Positions 44,897 to 52,890 of a stretch of DNA of 57,339 nt are shown here, in pieces. Source of the DNA: Salinispora pacifica CNR114 (lineage in GTDB: Bacteria; Actinomycetota; Actinomycetes; Mycobacteriales; Micromonosporaceae). The notes under the pieces were generated by a model that searched no databases, had not been told where the DNA came from, and saw only the letters and a program-made list of their open reading frames with translations. Location of the stretch: NCBI RefSeq assembly GCF_000514775.1, contig NZ_AZWO01000033.1, positions 1 to 57,339 on the forward strand, in the 5' to 3' direction. Positions within the stretch are counted from its first letter, which is position 1, and every line of letters starts with the position of its first letter. The position numbers and the translations under genes are program-made.

Positions 44897-46092
44897 GCGG
44901 CGGCCCCGGTAAGCCAGGCATCATGGGCGACTTCTTCCCGGCCGATGCGTCTGCTCTCGCGTCGCTGTCGGGCGGCAGTGTTGGCGAGTAGGGCGTCACC
45001 GTCGGTGCGCCAGCCGGCCCTGAGGTAGGTGAGCGTGCCGACGGTGAGGGTTTCGGTTCCGTTGTCTTCGGTGCGGCGGTAGGTCGCGCGGGTGTCGCGG
45101 AGCAGGGCGGAGGTGACCGAGTAGCGGCGGGCTTTGGTGAGGAAGTGGCCGCCGAAGCCGAGCATGTGTGCCCAGCGGCGGAGTCCGGCGTAGGGGTTCG
45201 CTGTGGTGTCAAGGCGGCCTTGACGGTCGCAGCCCTGTCCGGCGCTGCCGGTGGTACGGGTGGCGGTGGGGCGTCCGAGTCGCCAGCAGGCGTCGATGAG
45301 GCGGGCGGTATGGTCGCCGTCGGGGTTGGCGTAGGTGCCGATGGTCGCGGAGGTGAGCCGGGTCGAGGCGTGACCGGTGACTTCGGTGGCCTTGGTCGCG
45401 TACTTGGCGAGGTAGGCGGCGACCTTCGCGTCGGTCACGGCACCATCGCCGCTGCCGACGCGGCGCATGTCGATCTGCTCGCCCCATGCCACCGGCCAGC
45501 CGTCGAGGCGGTCGGGGTGTGGTGGGGTGGTGACGGTGATCTGCCGGGCTGCCGCGTGCACGGCGTTGTCCAGGTCGTCGGCGGTGATCCCGGCCGGCGG
45601 CGGCGTCAGAGCACCGGAGTCGCCGGGGTCGACGCCGTCGAGGCGCAGCAGGAGGTGGAAGTGCACGGCTCCCCGGTGTTGCATCTCGGCGACCTTGCCA
45701 TGTGACACCTGAACCGGCGGCACCCGACGCACCCGGCCGGAGTCGGTGACGACCTGGACGTGGCCGATGCCTCGTCGGCGGCAGAGAGCGGCAAGCTGGC
45801 GTTCGATGGCCTGCTTGGTGCGCCGCCACAGCTCGCCGGAGAAGCCGTTCCACACGGCGTGGTGGTCGTGGTCGTAGCAGTCCGGACAGAGTGGCAGCCC
45901 GAGCTGCGGATCGTCGGTGTCGTGGCGGGCGAAGCAGGCCGCGGGCTGCCCGTGCTCGCAGGTGCCGGCGTCACGGCGGGCGCGGCAGGGCGCGGGCCGG
46001 CAGTCGCAACGCTGGCGGGCGGCGCAGGTGTGCTGGGGAACGTGCCGGTGATGGACTGCGCCGAAGGAAGGTGCGGTGAACGTGGCGAACAC
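44893..46092 (-). CDS. repSA: RepSA-type rolling-circle replication initiator, 5' truncated
   Basis: The 399-residue frame from GTG 46092 begins FATFTAPSFGAVHHRHVPQH. Family similarity clearly continues upstream in the same frame (TGLTGGKTVPATVARHPV), but there is no start codon before a stop at about 46185, so the original N-terminus is gone. Motifs present are a Cys/His-rich zinc-binding region (LCPDCYDHDHHAVW), the HUH metal site RGAVHFHLLLRLDG and the catalytic Tyr in VAAYLAKYATK. Initiators of this type nick a double-strand origin and allow transient plasmid replication before transfer. Whether the shortened protein is active is unclear. Confidence 0.85.
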   Translation of the reverse strand: MFATFTAPSFGAVHHRHVPQHTCAARQRCDCRPAPCRARRDAGTCEHGQPAACFARHDTDDPQLGLPLCPDCYDHDHHAVWNGFSGELWRRTKQAIERQLAALCRRRGIGHVQVVTDSGRVRRVPPVQVSHGKVAEMQHRGAVHFHLLLRLDGVDPGDSGALTPPPAGITADDLDNAVHAAARQITVTTPPHPDRLDGWPVAWGEQIDMRRVGSGDGAVTDAKVAAYLAKYATKATEVTGHASTRLTSATIGTYANPDGDHTARLIDACWRLGRPTATRTTGSAGQGCDRQGRLDTTANPYAGLRRWAHMLGFGGHFLTKARRYSVTSALLRDTRATYRRTEDNGTETLTVGTLTYLRAGWRTDGDALLANTAARQRRESRRIGREEVAHDAWLTGAAA

Positions 46093-46164
46093 GACCGGAT
46101 GCCGTGCGACGGTGGCGGGGACGGTCTTGCCGCCAGTCAGGCCGGTGCGGACGACCTGGAAGGC

Positions 46165-46256
46165 GTCGCTCTGCGGCCGTCACGCCTGACGCCCGCCGCC
46201 TGGGCGCGCGCCGGCCGCTGCCGCTGTCGCTCTGCGGCCGTCACGCCTGACGCCCG
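46165..46256 (+). repeat. 31-bp perfect direct repeat at the truncated rep 5' end
   Basis: The copies at 46165-46195 and 46226-46256 are identical and offset by 61 bases; both contain CTCTGCGGCCGTCACGCC. The first spans the in-frame stop that now precedes rep, so the duplication probably marks the rearrangement that cut rep off from its start. Confidence 0.85.
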
Positions 46257-46512
46257 GCGGCTGGCGCGGAGAGCGGGGAGCCCGATGGGCCGCCGCAGAA
46301 CGACAGACGGTTTGACCGGTGAGGGGTGGGCCGGCAGCCGGCCGGGCCGCGCGGCCACGAGCCCGCGCGGCGTAGGGGAGGGCACGCCGGCCGGGCTGGC
46401 GAGCTGACGGTGGTCGCGGAGTTGCGGTTAGAGCGCCTCCGGCGGGGGCGCTCCGGCTCCAGGATGGCCGGGGCTGCGTCGGCGGGTCACGGTCCGTGGG
46501 TGGTTGCGGTAG

Positions 46513-46659
46513 GCCATCCCGCCTGCCATCGACCCGGGCAAGCCGAGCAGACCGCCGCCCGACCCGCCAGCGTCCGAACCTGCGTCAAGGTCCGCCTGAC
46601 ATGGCGGGCCGGGCGGCGGCCCGCTCCCCAGAGGGCGGGCCGATGGCAGACGGGATGGC
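46513..46659 (+). repeat. structured non-coding repeat, copy A (nested stem-loops)
   Basis: The outer arm GCCATCCCGCCTGCCATCG (46513-46531) pairs with CGATGGCAGACGGGATGGC (46641-46659), one mismatch. The inner arm CCGCCGCCCGACCCGCCA (46552-46569) pairs with TGGCGGGCCGGGCGGCGG (46602-46619), one mismatch. The single-stranded block GGGCAAGCCGAGCAGACC between outer and inner left arms is nearly identical in copy B at 51191-51329, as are the right-hand flanks (CAGACGGGATG). The inner stem sequences, by contrast, are unrelated. A folded RNA or DNA cruciform is implied. Confidence 0.75.
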
Positions 46660-46721
46660 AGGGAGTATGCGGGCTTGTTGGGATGGTCGCCGCCTAGCCC
46701 CTCGCGCGGACGGCATTGCTC

Positions 46722-46733
46722 CACAATGTTGTG
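46722..46733. promoter_or_regulatory. CACAA-TG-TTGTG palindrome at the cargo gene start
   Basis: A perfect 5-bp inverted repeat with a 2-base centre ends 8 bases before ATG 46742 and abuts the GGAGG ribosome site. It fits an operator controlling the NTPase gene. Confidence 0.4.
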
Positions 46734-46741
46734 ATGGAGGG

Positions 46742-49672
46742 ATGGTGCGACCCCGACAACCATGGTGGATACCTCTTCTCTGGCTGAGTGCGCTAGCACT
46801 TGCTGTGGCAGCCTTGGTTGCTTGGGGCTTGCCGAACGCAGTCACCTCACGAGCCAGCCAATGGTGGACTTGGATCGAGCGCGTGGGCTGGATCATCGGC
46901 GCAGTGAGTGGGGTGGCCGCCCTCGCGACTCCAGTGGCCGAACGGTTACAGCAGCGCCGCCGTGAGCGGGCGGAGCGGGAAACGGCTGAAGCAATCGCAC
47001 GGCGCGAACAGGAGGAGGTGGCCGTTGCGGAGATCGGTCGCAGACGTGGTTGGTGGGACCAGCTCCGCCGCGTTCGCGAGTGCGATCCGCTAACGCTTGG
47101 AGTGCATGAGGCACTCCCACTGCCTGCCTCGTTGCCTCCGTCCCTGTCGGCCCAGCTGGACCCTCGCCTTCCCGTCTACGTCGAGCGGGATCTCGATTCC
47201 GACCTGCGAAGTTGGCTCTACAAGGCGCAACTTACCGGCGGATTCGCACTCGTCACAGGTGGATCATCGGTAGGAAAGACGCGTTCCGTGTATGAGGCGA
47301 TCTCTGCGGTGATGCCAGACTGGCACCTACTGCGCATTGGAAGAGCCGCCACGGTGAATCGTCTGGGGGATCCGGCGCTGGAAATGCCGACGCCGGGTTT
47401 GGTTCTCTGGTTAGACGAACTGCAGAACTTTGTGCAGGGACCCTACCTCAATCCGCGTGATGACGCCCTGGACCCTGAAATTCTTCGGCGGCTGCTCAAT
47501 CTCGACACGCCTATCATTCTAATTTCCACCACGTGGCATGAGCGCTTTCAGGAGCTACGCAGCAAAGAGAAAGAAGAGTCGTCACACGTGCTCCGGCCGC
47601 GCTACCCAGAGGCTCACGAGGTCCTCGGCCTAGCGACCTTCCATCGCAGCCTTCCTGACCGACCATTCACTACCGATTCTGAGCGCCGCAGCCTAGCTAA
47701 CGCTGCGGAACGAGATCCCCGAATCGTACGAGCGAGCAAGGATCCGAACTATGGAACCACCCAGGTGCTTGCTGGTGGCGACTGGCTGATCCGTCGTTTT
47801 GACAATGCGCCCCGTCCATATTCACATGCCCTGCTTAGCGCTGCTATCGATGCGCGTTGGCTGGGGGTGCGCGGACCGTTGAGCGAGTCGTTGCTACGAG
47901 ACTTAGCCCGCGCCTACTTGCCTGCACCGGAACGCGCCGATGAGTGGTTTGCCCCCGCCCTGGCCTACGCTACCGCCCGGGATCCGTACGAGGCAGATAC
48001 GGCGGCGCTCCTTCCGATCGCAGATCCTGACAACCGCAAAACGGTCGGTTTCGAGATCGCCGATTATCTACTTCAGCATATGCTTCGCCAGCGCCGCCTA
48101 CATCCTTCCCCAATTCCCGCCCTGGCTTGGCATGTCCTTGCCGAGCACATTGATTCTGGGAACGAGTTGCATTGGGTGGGAAACGCCGCTTTTCATCGCG
48201 ATCTGCCAGAGATTGCCGAAGTCTTGTATAGGCGAGCCGCCAGTTTGGGCGACGGAACGCCCTCGGCTAGCCTCGTCCGCCTACTTAAGGACTTGGGCCG
48301 AGACGCTGAGATTGAGGAGCTATGGCGCGAAGGGGCCCGTGCTGGCGACGCGAGCTCGCTTCGGCGTTTAGGCATTCTGCTTGCGGCGGAGGGCCGGGAC
48401 GTCGAGGCGGAGCAGGTATGTCGCGAAGGATTGGCCGGCGGCGACGCGCGAATCTGCGGAGTATTGGCCAACCTGCTTTCGCGGCAAGGTCGACGAGTTG
48501 AGACGGAAGACGTCTGGCGACAAGGAGTTGCCCTCGGCGATGTGCGTTCGTGTCGAGCATTGGCCGATGCGCTTAGGCGGCCGGCATGGCATCCGGAATC
48601 TGACCAATTAATGCGGGATATCGCAGAAAACAGCCCGGCTGTCTACCAAACCTTGACCGCGCTGCTTCGAAGAGCGAGCAGACACGGCGAAGCGGAGGAA
48701 TTGTTGCGAGAAGTGGCAGGCGGAGAACCGGGTATCCGCCGAATATTGGGTGATTTATTGCAACAGCAGGAGCGTTATGCAGAAGCTGAGCGACTTCTAC
48801 GGGGCTGTCTCACTGCTGGCGATGTCCGGACCCACCGGGCGCTCGCCACTATTCTCCGCTCTGAAGGTCGGCATGCGGAAGCGGATGAGGTCTTGAGGTC
48901 TGCGGTCGCTGCCGGCGATTACCGCGCATGCCGCATGTTGGTCTACTCCCTCGAAATGCAAGGCCGTGGCGACGAAGTCGAGGGTTTATGGCGCGAATGT
49001 GCCGCAGCTGGTGACCCGGGTGCTCGTAAGACTTTGGCGAGCCTCCTGAAGAAGCAGGGCCGCGACGACGAGATTGAGGAGGTGTGGCGGCAAGGTGCTA
49101 ACGCTGGCGATGCGAATGCCCGGCGGCATCTAGCCGGGTTGTTGTACAGGCAAGGCCGGCATGCGGAGGCGGAACAGGTATGGCGTGAGGCTGCCAGGTG
49201 CGGCGATAAAGGGGCGCTCCACACTTTGACCGAGCTGCTAGAAAAGCAAGCCCGGCACGCGGAGGCGGAGTCGCTATTGTGGGATGCGCTGAACGCCGGA
49301 ATCGTAGGCGCTGTTCAGCATCTAATCGCCTTGCTGCGTCACCAAGGTCGGGACGCTGAGATTGAACACGTGCGGCGGGTGGCCGTAGACGCAGACCTTC
49401 CTGGATCAGTTGGACCGCTCGCAAACCTGCTGTACCGGAAGAAGCGCTATGTAGAGGCTGAACAGGTATGGCGGGATGCAATTGCGAACGGGGTGCCCGG
49501 AGCCCGAAGAGGTTTGGCTCACTTGCTTCGGAAGTTGGATCGGGAGGCGGAGATCGAACTGGTGTGGCGCGATGGAGTCGCGGCGGGTGACCCACAAGCG
49601 CGGAGGCAACTGGCCGAGTTGCTGGAGCGCCGGAGGCAACTTGAGGTTGTTCAAGGTGCGAGCGAGGCTTAG
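46742..49672 (+). CDS. membrane-anchored P-loop NTPase with Sel1/TPR-like repeats
   Basis: This encodes 976 residues if ATG 46742 is used (GTG 46745, at better distance from GGAGG, is equally possible). N-terminal membrane helices (WIPLLWLSALALAVAALVAW and VGWIIGAVSGVAALATPV) are followed by a charged coiled coil (RRRERAERETAEAIARREQE). The NTPase domain has Walker A VTGGSSVGKTRSVYEAI (about 172-188) and Walker B GLVLWLDELQNFV (about 220). From about residue 490 to the end there are at least a dozen 35-36-residue helical repeats of the form GRxAEAEQVWREAxxxGDxxAxxxLAxLL. The layout recalls STAND-type sensor ATPases. The DNA is less GC-rich than the chromosome. It is the main cargo of the element; a phage-defence or surveillance role is inference. 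Confidence 0.82.
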   Translation: MVRPRQPWWIPLLWLSALALAVAALVAWGLPNAVTSRASQWWTWIERVGWIIGAVSGVAALATPVAERLQQRRRERAERETAEAIARREQEEVAVAEIGRRRGWWDQLRRVRECDPLTLGVHEALPLPASLPPSLSAQLDPRLPVYVERDLDSDLRSWLYKAQLTGGFALVTGGSSVGKTRSVYEAISAVMPDWHLLRIGRAATVNRLGDPALEMPTPGLVLWLDELQNFVQGPYLNPRDDALDPEILRRLLNLDTPIILISTTWHERFQELRSKEKEESSHVLRPRYPEAHEVLGLATFHRSLPDRPFTTDSERRSLANAAERDPRIVRASKDPNYGTTQVLAGGDWLIRRFDNAPRPYSHALLSAAIDARWLGVRGPLSESLLRDLARAYLPAPERADEWFAPALAYATARDPYEADTAALLPIADPDNRKTVGFEIADYLLQHMLRQRRLHPSPIPALAWHVLAEHIDSGNELHWVGNAAFHRDLPEIAEVLYRRAASLGDGTPSASLVRLLKDLGRDAEIEELWREGARAGDASSLRRLGILLAAEGRDVEAEQVCREGLAGGDARICGVLANLLSRQGRRVETEDVWRQGVALGDVRSCRALADALRRPAWHPESDQLMRDIAENSPAVYQTLTALLRRASRHGEAEELLREVAGGEPGIRRILGDLLQQQERYAEAERLLRGCLTAGDVRTHRALATILRSEGRHAEADEVLRSAVAAGDYRACRMLVYSLEMQGRGDEVEGLWRECAAAGDPGARKTLASLLKKQGRDDEIEEVWRQGANAGDANARRHLAGLLYRQGRHAEAEQVWREAARCGDKGALHTLTELLEKQARHAEAESLLWDALNAGIVGAVQHLIALLRHQGRDAEIEHVRRVAVDADLPGSVGPLANLLYRKKRYVEAEQVWRDAIANGVPGARRGLAHLLRKLDREAEIELVWRDGVAAGDPQARRQLAELLERRRQLEVVQGASEA

Positions 49673-49953
49673 GGGCGCTGACGGGATTAGCCTCGCGGGT
49701 CGATCTGGTTGCATTCCTGGCAGGGTGGCCCGCCCGCCTGGGGCCATCCGGGCACCTACGGCTTGTGAACGTTGACACCCGAGCCGCGTAGACCAGGCGG
49801 AGAAAGCTCCCCTCGTTGCTTGGCGGCCTCGTACATGCCGACTGTTGAGCGCCGCAGGTCAGGGGAGAAGGGCTGTATGTTCCACTTCAACGTCTGAGGC
49901 TACGAAGCGTGGTAGCCGTTCCACTTTGAGCGGTTCACGCTCGCGCCAACCAG

Positions 49954-50448
49954 TCAGCCACCCAAAGAGGCAACCTTACGGGTGGTCGTCGCCTCATTGG
50001 ATGCCCGCCACGCCCGCAGTTTGCGCCAGAAGTGCCACGGCCGGTCCAGCCAGTCCAGCACCGCGTCCTTGGCCGCAGCGAACTTATCCGGCTCTGAGCC
50101 CAACGCGATCCAGCCCACCTCCGGGTCACCTGAATGCTCGACGGCTCTCCAGTGCCCCACGGCCGCGTTCCGAAGGCGCTTGACCAGCCGCCACGGCACT
50201 CCGGCAGTACGGAGTGCGACCTGAAGGCGACCCAAGTAGACCTGTAGGTCTAACCAGTCGTTCTCACCGCCCTTGGCCCACACGAGCCGATCCAGCTCCG
50301 CGAGCTGCTCCGCAGCAGCCCGGCGTGAGTCGCCGCGCCTGCCGAAACGTGACAAACCCGCTCCGATAAGTAACGTGATCACTGGAAGGAGCCGGTCCCA
50401 TAGAGCAGCGTCAAGCACAAGCGAAACGTACCCGAGAAGCTCAAGCAT
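49954..50448 (-). CDS. small membrane-anchored protein of unknown function
   Basis: This encodes 164 residues from ATG 50448. The N-terminal membrane helix (LELLGYVSLVLDAALWDRLLPVITLLIGAG) precedes a basic then amphipathic helical domain with several Trp (LDRLVWAKGGENDWLDLQVY, RNAAVGHWRAVEHSGDPEVG, RPWHFWRKLRAW). No family is recognised. It is convergent with the NTPase gene across a 281-base gap without features, and could be part of the same cargo. Confidence 0.6.
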   Translation of the reverse strand: MLELLGYVSLVLDAALWDRLLPVITLLIGAGLSRFGRRGDSRRAAAEQLAELDRLVWAKGGENDWLDLQVYLGRLQVALRTAGVPWRLVKRLRNAAVGHWRAVEHSGDPEVGWIALGSEPDKFAAAKDAVLDWLDRPWHFWRKLRAWRASNEATTTRKVASLGG

Positions 50449-50879
50449 CCCCTGGGTCTACTGCTCGCCTAGCGGCTGGGTGGCTCGTTCGTGGCGTCCC
50501 TAGTTGCTGTCGACAGCAACGGTGACAGCAACCAGCCCGGACAGGGGCGACCGCCGACAGCGGAGCGCGGACCGTTGCCCGAGGTCGCGGACATGGACGG
50601 ACCCTGCCGGACGGAGCGTCCAGAACTTGTAGCGAGATGTCCGGCGGGCCCGGCGGTGAGGCGCAAGCGACGCGAGGTAGGCGTCCGGGCTGTCATGTTT
50701 CCGGGCAGGACGGCCTGTCACCACTGCCGAATCACTCTCAATAGGATCAAGCGCGCTCCGCGCGGCGCGGGCCGGGCGCGGTAACCGGCTCCTGACGGAG
50801 CCGCCGCCCCGCCCGCCTTCGGCGGCGGGGCGGTAAGTCGCCGGCCCGAAAGCCACGCCCGCCCCGCGCGTCACCCACT

Positions 50880-50926
50880 GGTTCCGTGAAGGGAACCGGT
50901 GACGAGTCCCGGAGGACGACCGGGAC
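50880..50926. repeat. two adjacent small stem-loops
   Basis: GGTTCC (50880-50885) pairs with GGAACC (50892-50897), loop GTGAAG; GTCCCGG (50906-50912) pairs with CCGGGAC (50920-50926), loop AGGACGA. Both are perfect. Tandem short hairpins of this sort are seen at nick sites and transfer origins, but nothing here proves such a role. Confidence 0.5.
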
Positions 50927-51190
50927 CAGGACGACAACGTCCTACCTCACGTCACGCATCCAGCCTCACGACGGGAACCGCAGACCGGTCGACGGCCGGG
51001 CCGGGCCAGTTGCCGAACGGAATTACGCCGATCGCTCACGGGTCCGAGGTGGGGAAGAGGTGAGGGTGGGAAAGGGCGGAGGGTGGGACAGGGGTTGGGG
51101 TTAGGGCTTGTGCCTCCGGCGGGGGCCAGACGACTCCAGGATGAGTTGCCGAACGGTTTGCGGCCGTGGGTGGTAGTGGTTGAGGGATGC

Positions 51191-51329
51191 CATCCCGTCC
51201 ACCCCCGACCCAGGCAAGCCGAGCAGACCAGGGCCAGGGCGACAAGGTCGTACGTCCGGTAGGGCGCTCCACCTTGTCGCCCTGGCCCTGGCCCGCCCCA
51301 CGGTGTGCGGGCCGGCGGCAGACGGGATG
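51191..51329 (+). repeat. structured non-coding repeat, copy B (nested stem-loops)
   Basis: The outer arm CATCCCGTC (51191-51199) pairs with GACGGGATG (51321-51329). The inner 21-bp arms at 51228-51248 and 51271-51291 are perfect complements (the left begins CCAGGGCCAGGGCGACAA). Loop 51249-51270 contains CGTACG. The flanks (GGCAAGCCGAGCAGACC before; CGGCAGACGGGATG after) match copy A at 46513-46659, whereas the inner stem is entirely different in sequence yet still pairs. Confidence 0.8.
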
Positions 51330-51361
51330 ACAACTGGTAGTCCGGGCAGAGGCCCTTAGGC

Positions 51362-51488
51362 TGTGGATAACTTCCGGGTTCCGCACGCAGATAGCTATAG
51401 CACCTGTGGAAAACGCGATATCGGTGAATTGGATTTGCCGAATGACGCAGTTATCTATGCAGGGAATGGGTGCTGCGGCTGTGGACAA
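51362..51488 (-). promoter_or_regulatory. cluster of three DnaA-box-like sites
   Basis: Read on the minus strand, TTATCCACA (51362-51370) is a perfect DnaA box, TTGTCCACA (51480-51488) the usual high-GC actinobacterial form, and TTTTCCACA (51405-51413) a one-base variant. All three have the same orientation within 127 bp, in unusually AT-rich DNA (TTATCTATG, GATAGCTATAG). It may be an origin or a DnaA-responsive control region of the element. Confidence 0.55.
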
Positions 51489-51791
51489 CGCCTTTAGCAG
51501 GCCAGGCAGCGCTTCCAACGAGGGGTCGAGCGGCTTTCACCACAGGGGTCCGACAGGGTTGGGTAGCATCTGCGCTGCTGCAATCCGAGTCCTCTAGCAG
51601 GACAAACAAGGACTACCGGGGAGCCGTGCGGCTTATACGACGGGGGACCGACAGCAGGAGCAGCCGTTACACCGCTACCGCACCGGGGGGTTGTCATCGA
51701 TGTCGAGTAGGTTCTCTTGGCGACCGATGCTCGCGGCGGGCTTGTCTTAGATCCCGTTGCGAACAGTGGTATAACAGTCGAGAGCGACACG

Positions 51792-51823
51792 GACGATGGG
51801 GCAAGTTTGCTTGCCCCATCGTC
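51792..51823 (-). terminator. 14-bp perfect stem-loop after the frameshifted membrane gene
   Basis: GACGATGGGGCAAG (51792-51805) pairs with CTTGCCCCATCGTC (51810-51823), loop TTTG. It lies 14 bases past the stop of the minus-strand gene ending at 51838. Confidence 0.75.
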
Positions 51824-51837
51824 GCAGACCCGCCCTG

Positions 51838-52393
51838 TTAGACATATTGGCCTTCTGCTCCGAGGTCGTTGATAGCAATGCGTAGCGCGTCTTCCAGCTT
51901 GACAAGTTTGGCTCTGGCGAGGACCACATAAGGAGCGTCCGTATCAAGATACGCTCGACCAGAGGGGTTATGGCTCGGGTCCCCTTCCATGAGCTCAAAT
52001 GTAATCATGTCCTCCGAAACCCTGAATTCCCGCCAAGCATCCTGAAGATATTGCGGTGCGAGCAGTTTGACCTGACCGGTCAACTTTTCGTGGTGGAGTG
52101 GCGAATAAGAAGGTGCGCCGCGATAAAAGTCGTAATCACTCGTGACTGCCTCGAAGAATGCCTCAACTCGCTCGGCGTATTCGGAGATATCGACGTATAA
52201 CCTGATGCGGAGTTCCCTCAGTCGGCTCACTTTCCCTTTGCCAACGAACTCTGTCTTCCTCGCGATCCCGCTGCCACCGCTCGTCTTCACGTCTCTTGCT
52301 GAGAACTTGAGTAAGCAGCGCAGCGGTGACAGCTCCCGCGACTCCGAGAGCGGCGACGATGATAGGAACCCACAGGGGTGTAGTGGCCTGCAT
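51838..52393 (-). pseudogene. frameshifted membrane-anchored protein gene
   Basis: ATG 52393 starts a membrane helix (WVPIIVAALGVAGAVTAALL) followed by a charged coil (KRREDERWQRDREEDRVRWQ), a layout common in actinobacterial small membrane proteins. At about 52228 the frame must change to continue with LRELRIRLYVDISEYAERVE and run to the stop at 51838. Deleting one C from GAGCCGA there gives a continuous protein of about 184 residues. It is therefore a recent pseudogene or a sequence error. The region is less GC-rich than the chromosome. Function unknown. Confidence 0.6.
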
Positions 52394-52890
52394 GCGGACA
52401 GTCTGACTAACAAGTCCTGCGTCGATTGACCAAGCCGGCTGGTACAGCCACCCGTACAGCCAAACCGGCTGACTGACACAGCCATCGGTCAGCGGTGGCC
52501 GACAGCACGAGCAGGTCAGCGGCAGTCACCGACGCTGGCCGACACAAGTCTTGATCTTTGCAAGGCACAGGTTCGGAAGCTGTCCACCGCTCGCAGACTG
52601 CCCTGCGGGCGGCCTCCGGCCGTCCTCGTGCGCCCGCAGCGCTTCATCCGGAGTCAGCAGATCGTCAGCGAACGCCTTACCACGTGGTCTGACTCGATCA
52701 TGTACGACGGCACGACCGATGCGTCTGACCAGCGGTACGGCACTTGATCACACTCGCTGCTACGTCAGGTCACTTTCCCCCCCGACGGGGGTCGGTGAGG
52801 GGTGCTCGTCGGCTGGGCGGCGGCCCGAGCAGTGCGCCCGGTGGCGTTGCCTGCGGCGCGTGGTGAGGGTTCGGCGCGGATACTGGCGGG
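52394..52890. other. 497-bp stretch without a supported gene
   Basis: It contains a direct repetition of short blocks near 52440-52470 (GTACAGCCACCCGTACAGCC). At 52630-52746 a short open frame reads RPQRFIRSQQIVSERLTTWS and ends in RYGT, and could be the tail of a lost gene. The remainder is the leader of the Nudix gene. Confidence 0.4.

Larger units (their letters stand above)
46093..46741. other. 649-bp non-coding junction between rep and the cargo gene
   Basis: It holds the orphaned 5' codons of rep (to about 46185), a perfect 31-bp direct repeat, the structured repeat copy A (46513-46659) and a palindrome at the cargo start. No coding sequence is supported. Deletion of pra/transfer genes at this point is a plausible origin. 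Confidence 0.55.
50449..51837. other. 1.4-kb non-coding stretch of the element
   Basis: Open frames here are short, overlap on both strands and read as low-complexity Arg/Pro peptides, so I call no gene. The stretch holds a GC-rich hairpin near 50803-50832, two small stem-loops (50880-50926), structured repeat copy B (51191-51329), three DnaA-box matches (51362-51488) and a perfect hairpin (51792-51823). The concentration of structure suggests replication, transfer-origin or RNA functions. Confidence 0.55.

Noticed and set aside
50500..50937. 145-codon minus-strand frame and overlapping plus-strand frame in the element
   Set aside because: Both are low-complexity Arg/Pro/Gly products over a GC-rich hairpin region without start signals.
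51191..51329. Long hairpin considered as a retron msr/msd
   Set aside because: No reverse transcriptase is encoded anywhere in the window and the flanks lack the expected inverted a1/a2 layout next to such a gene.
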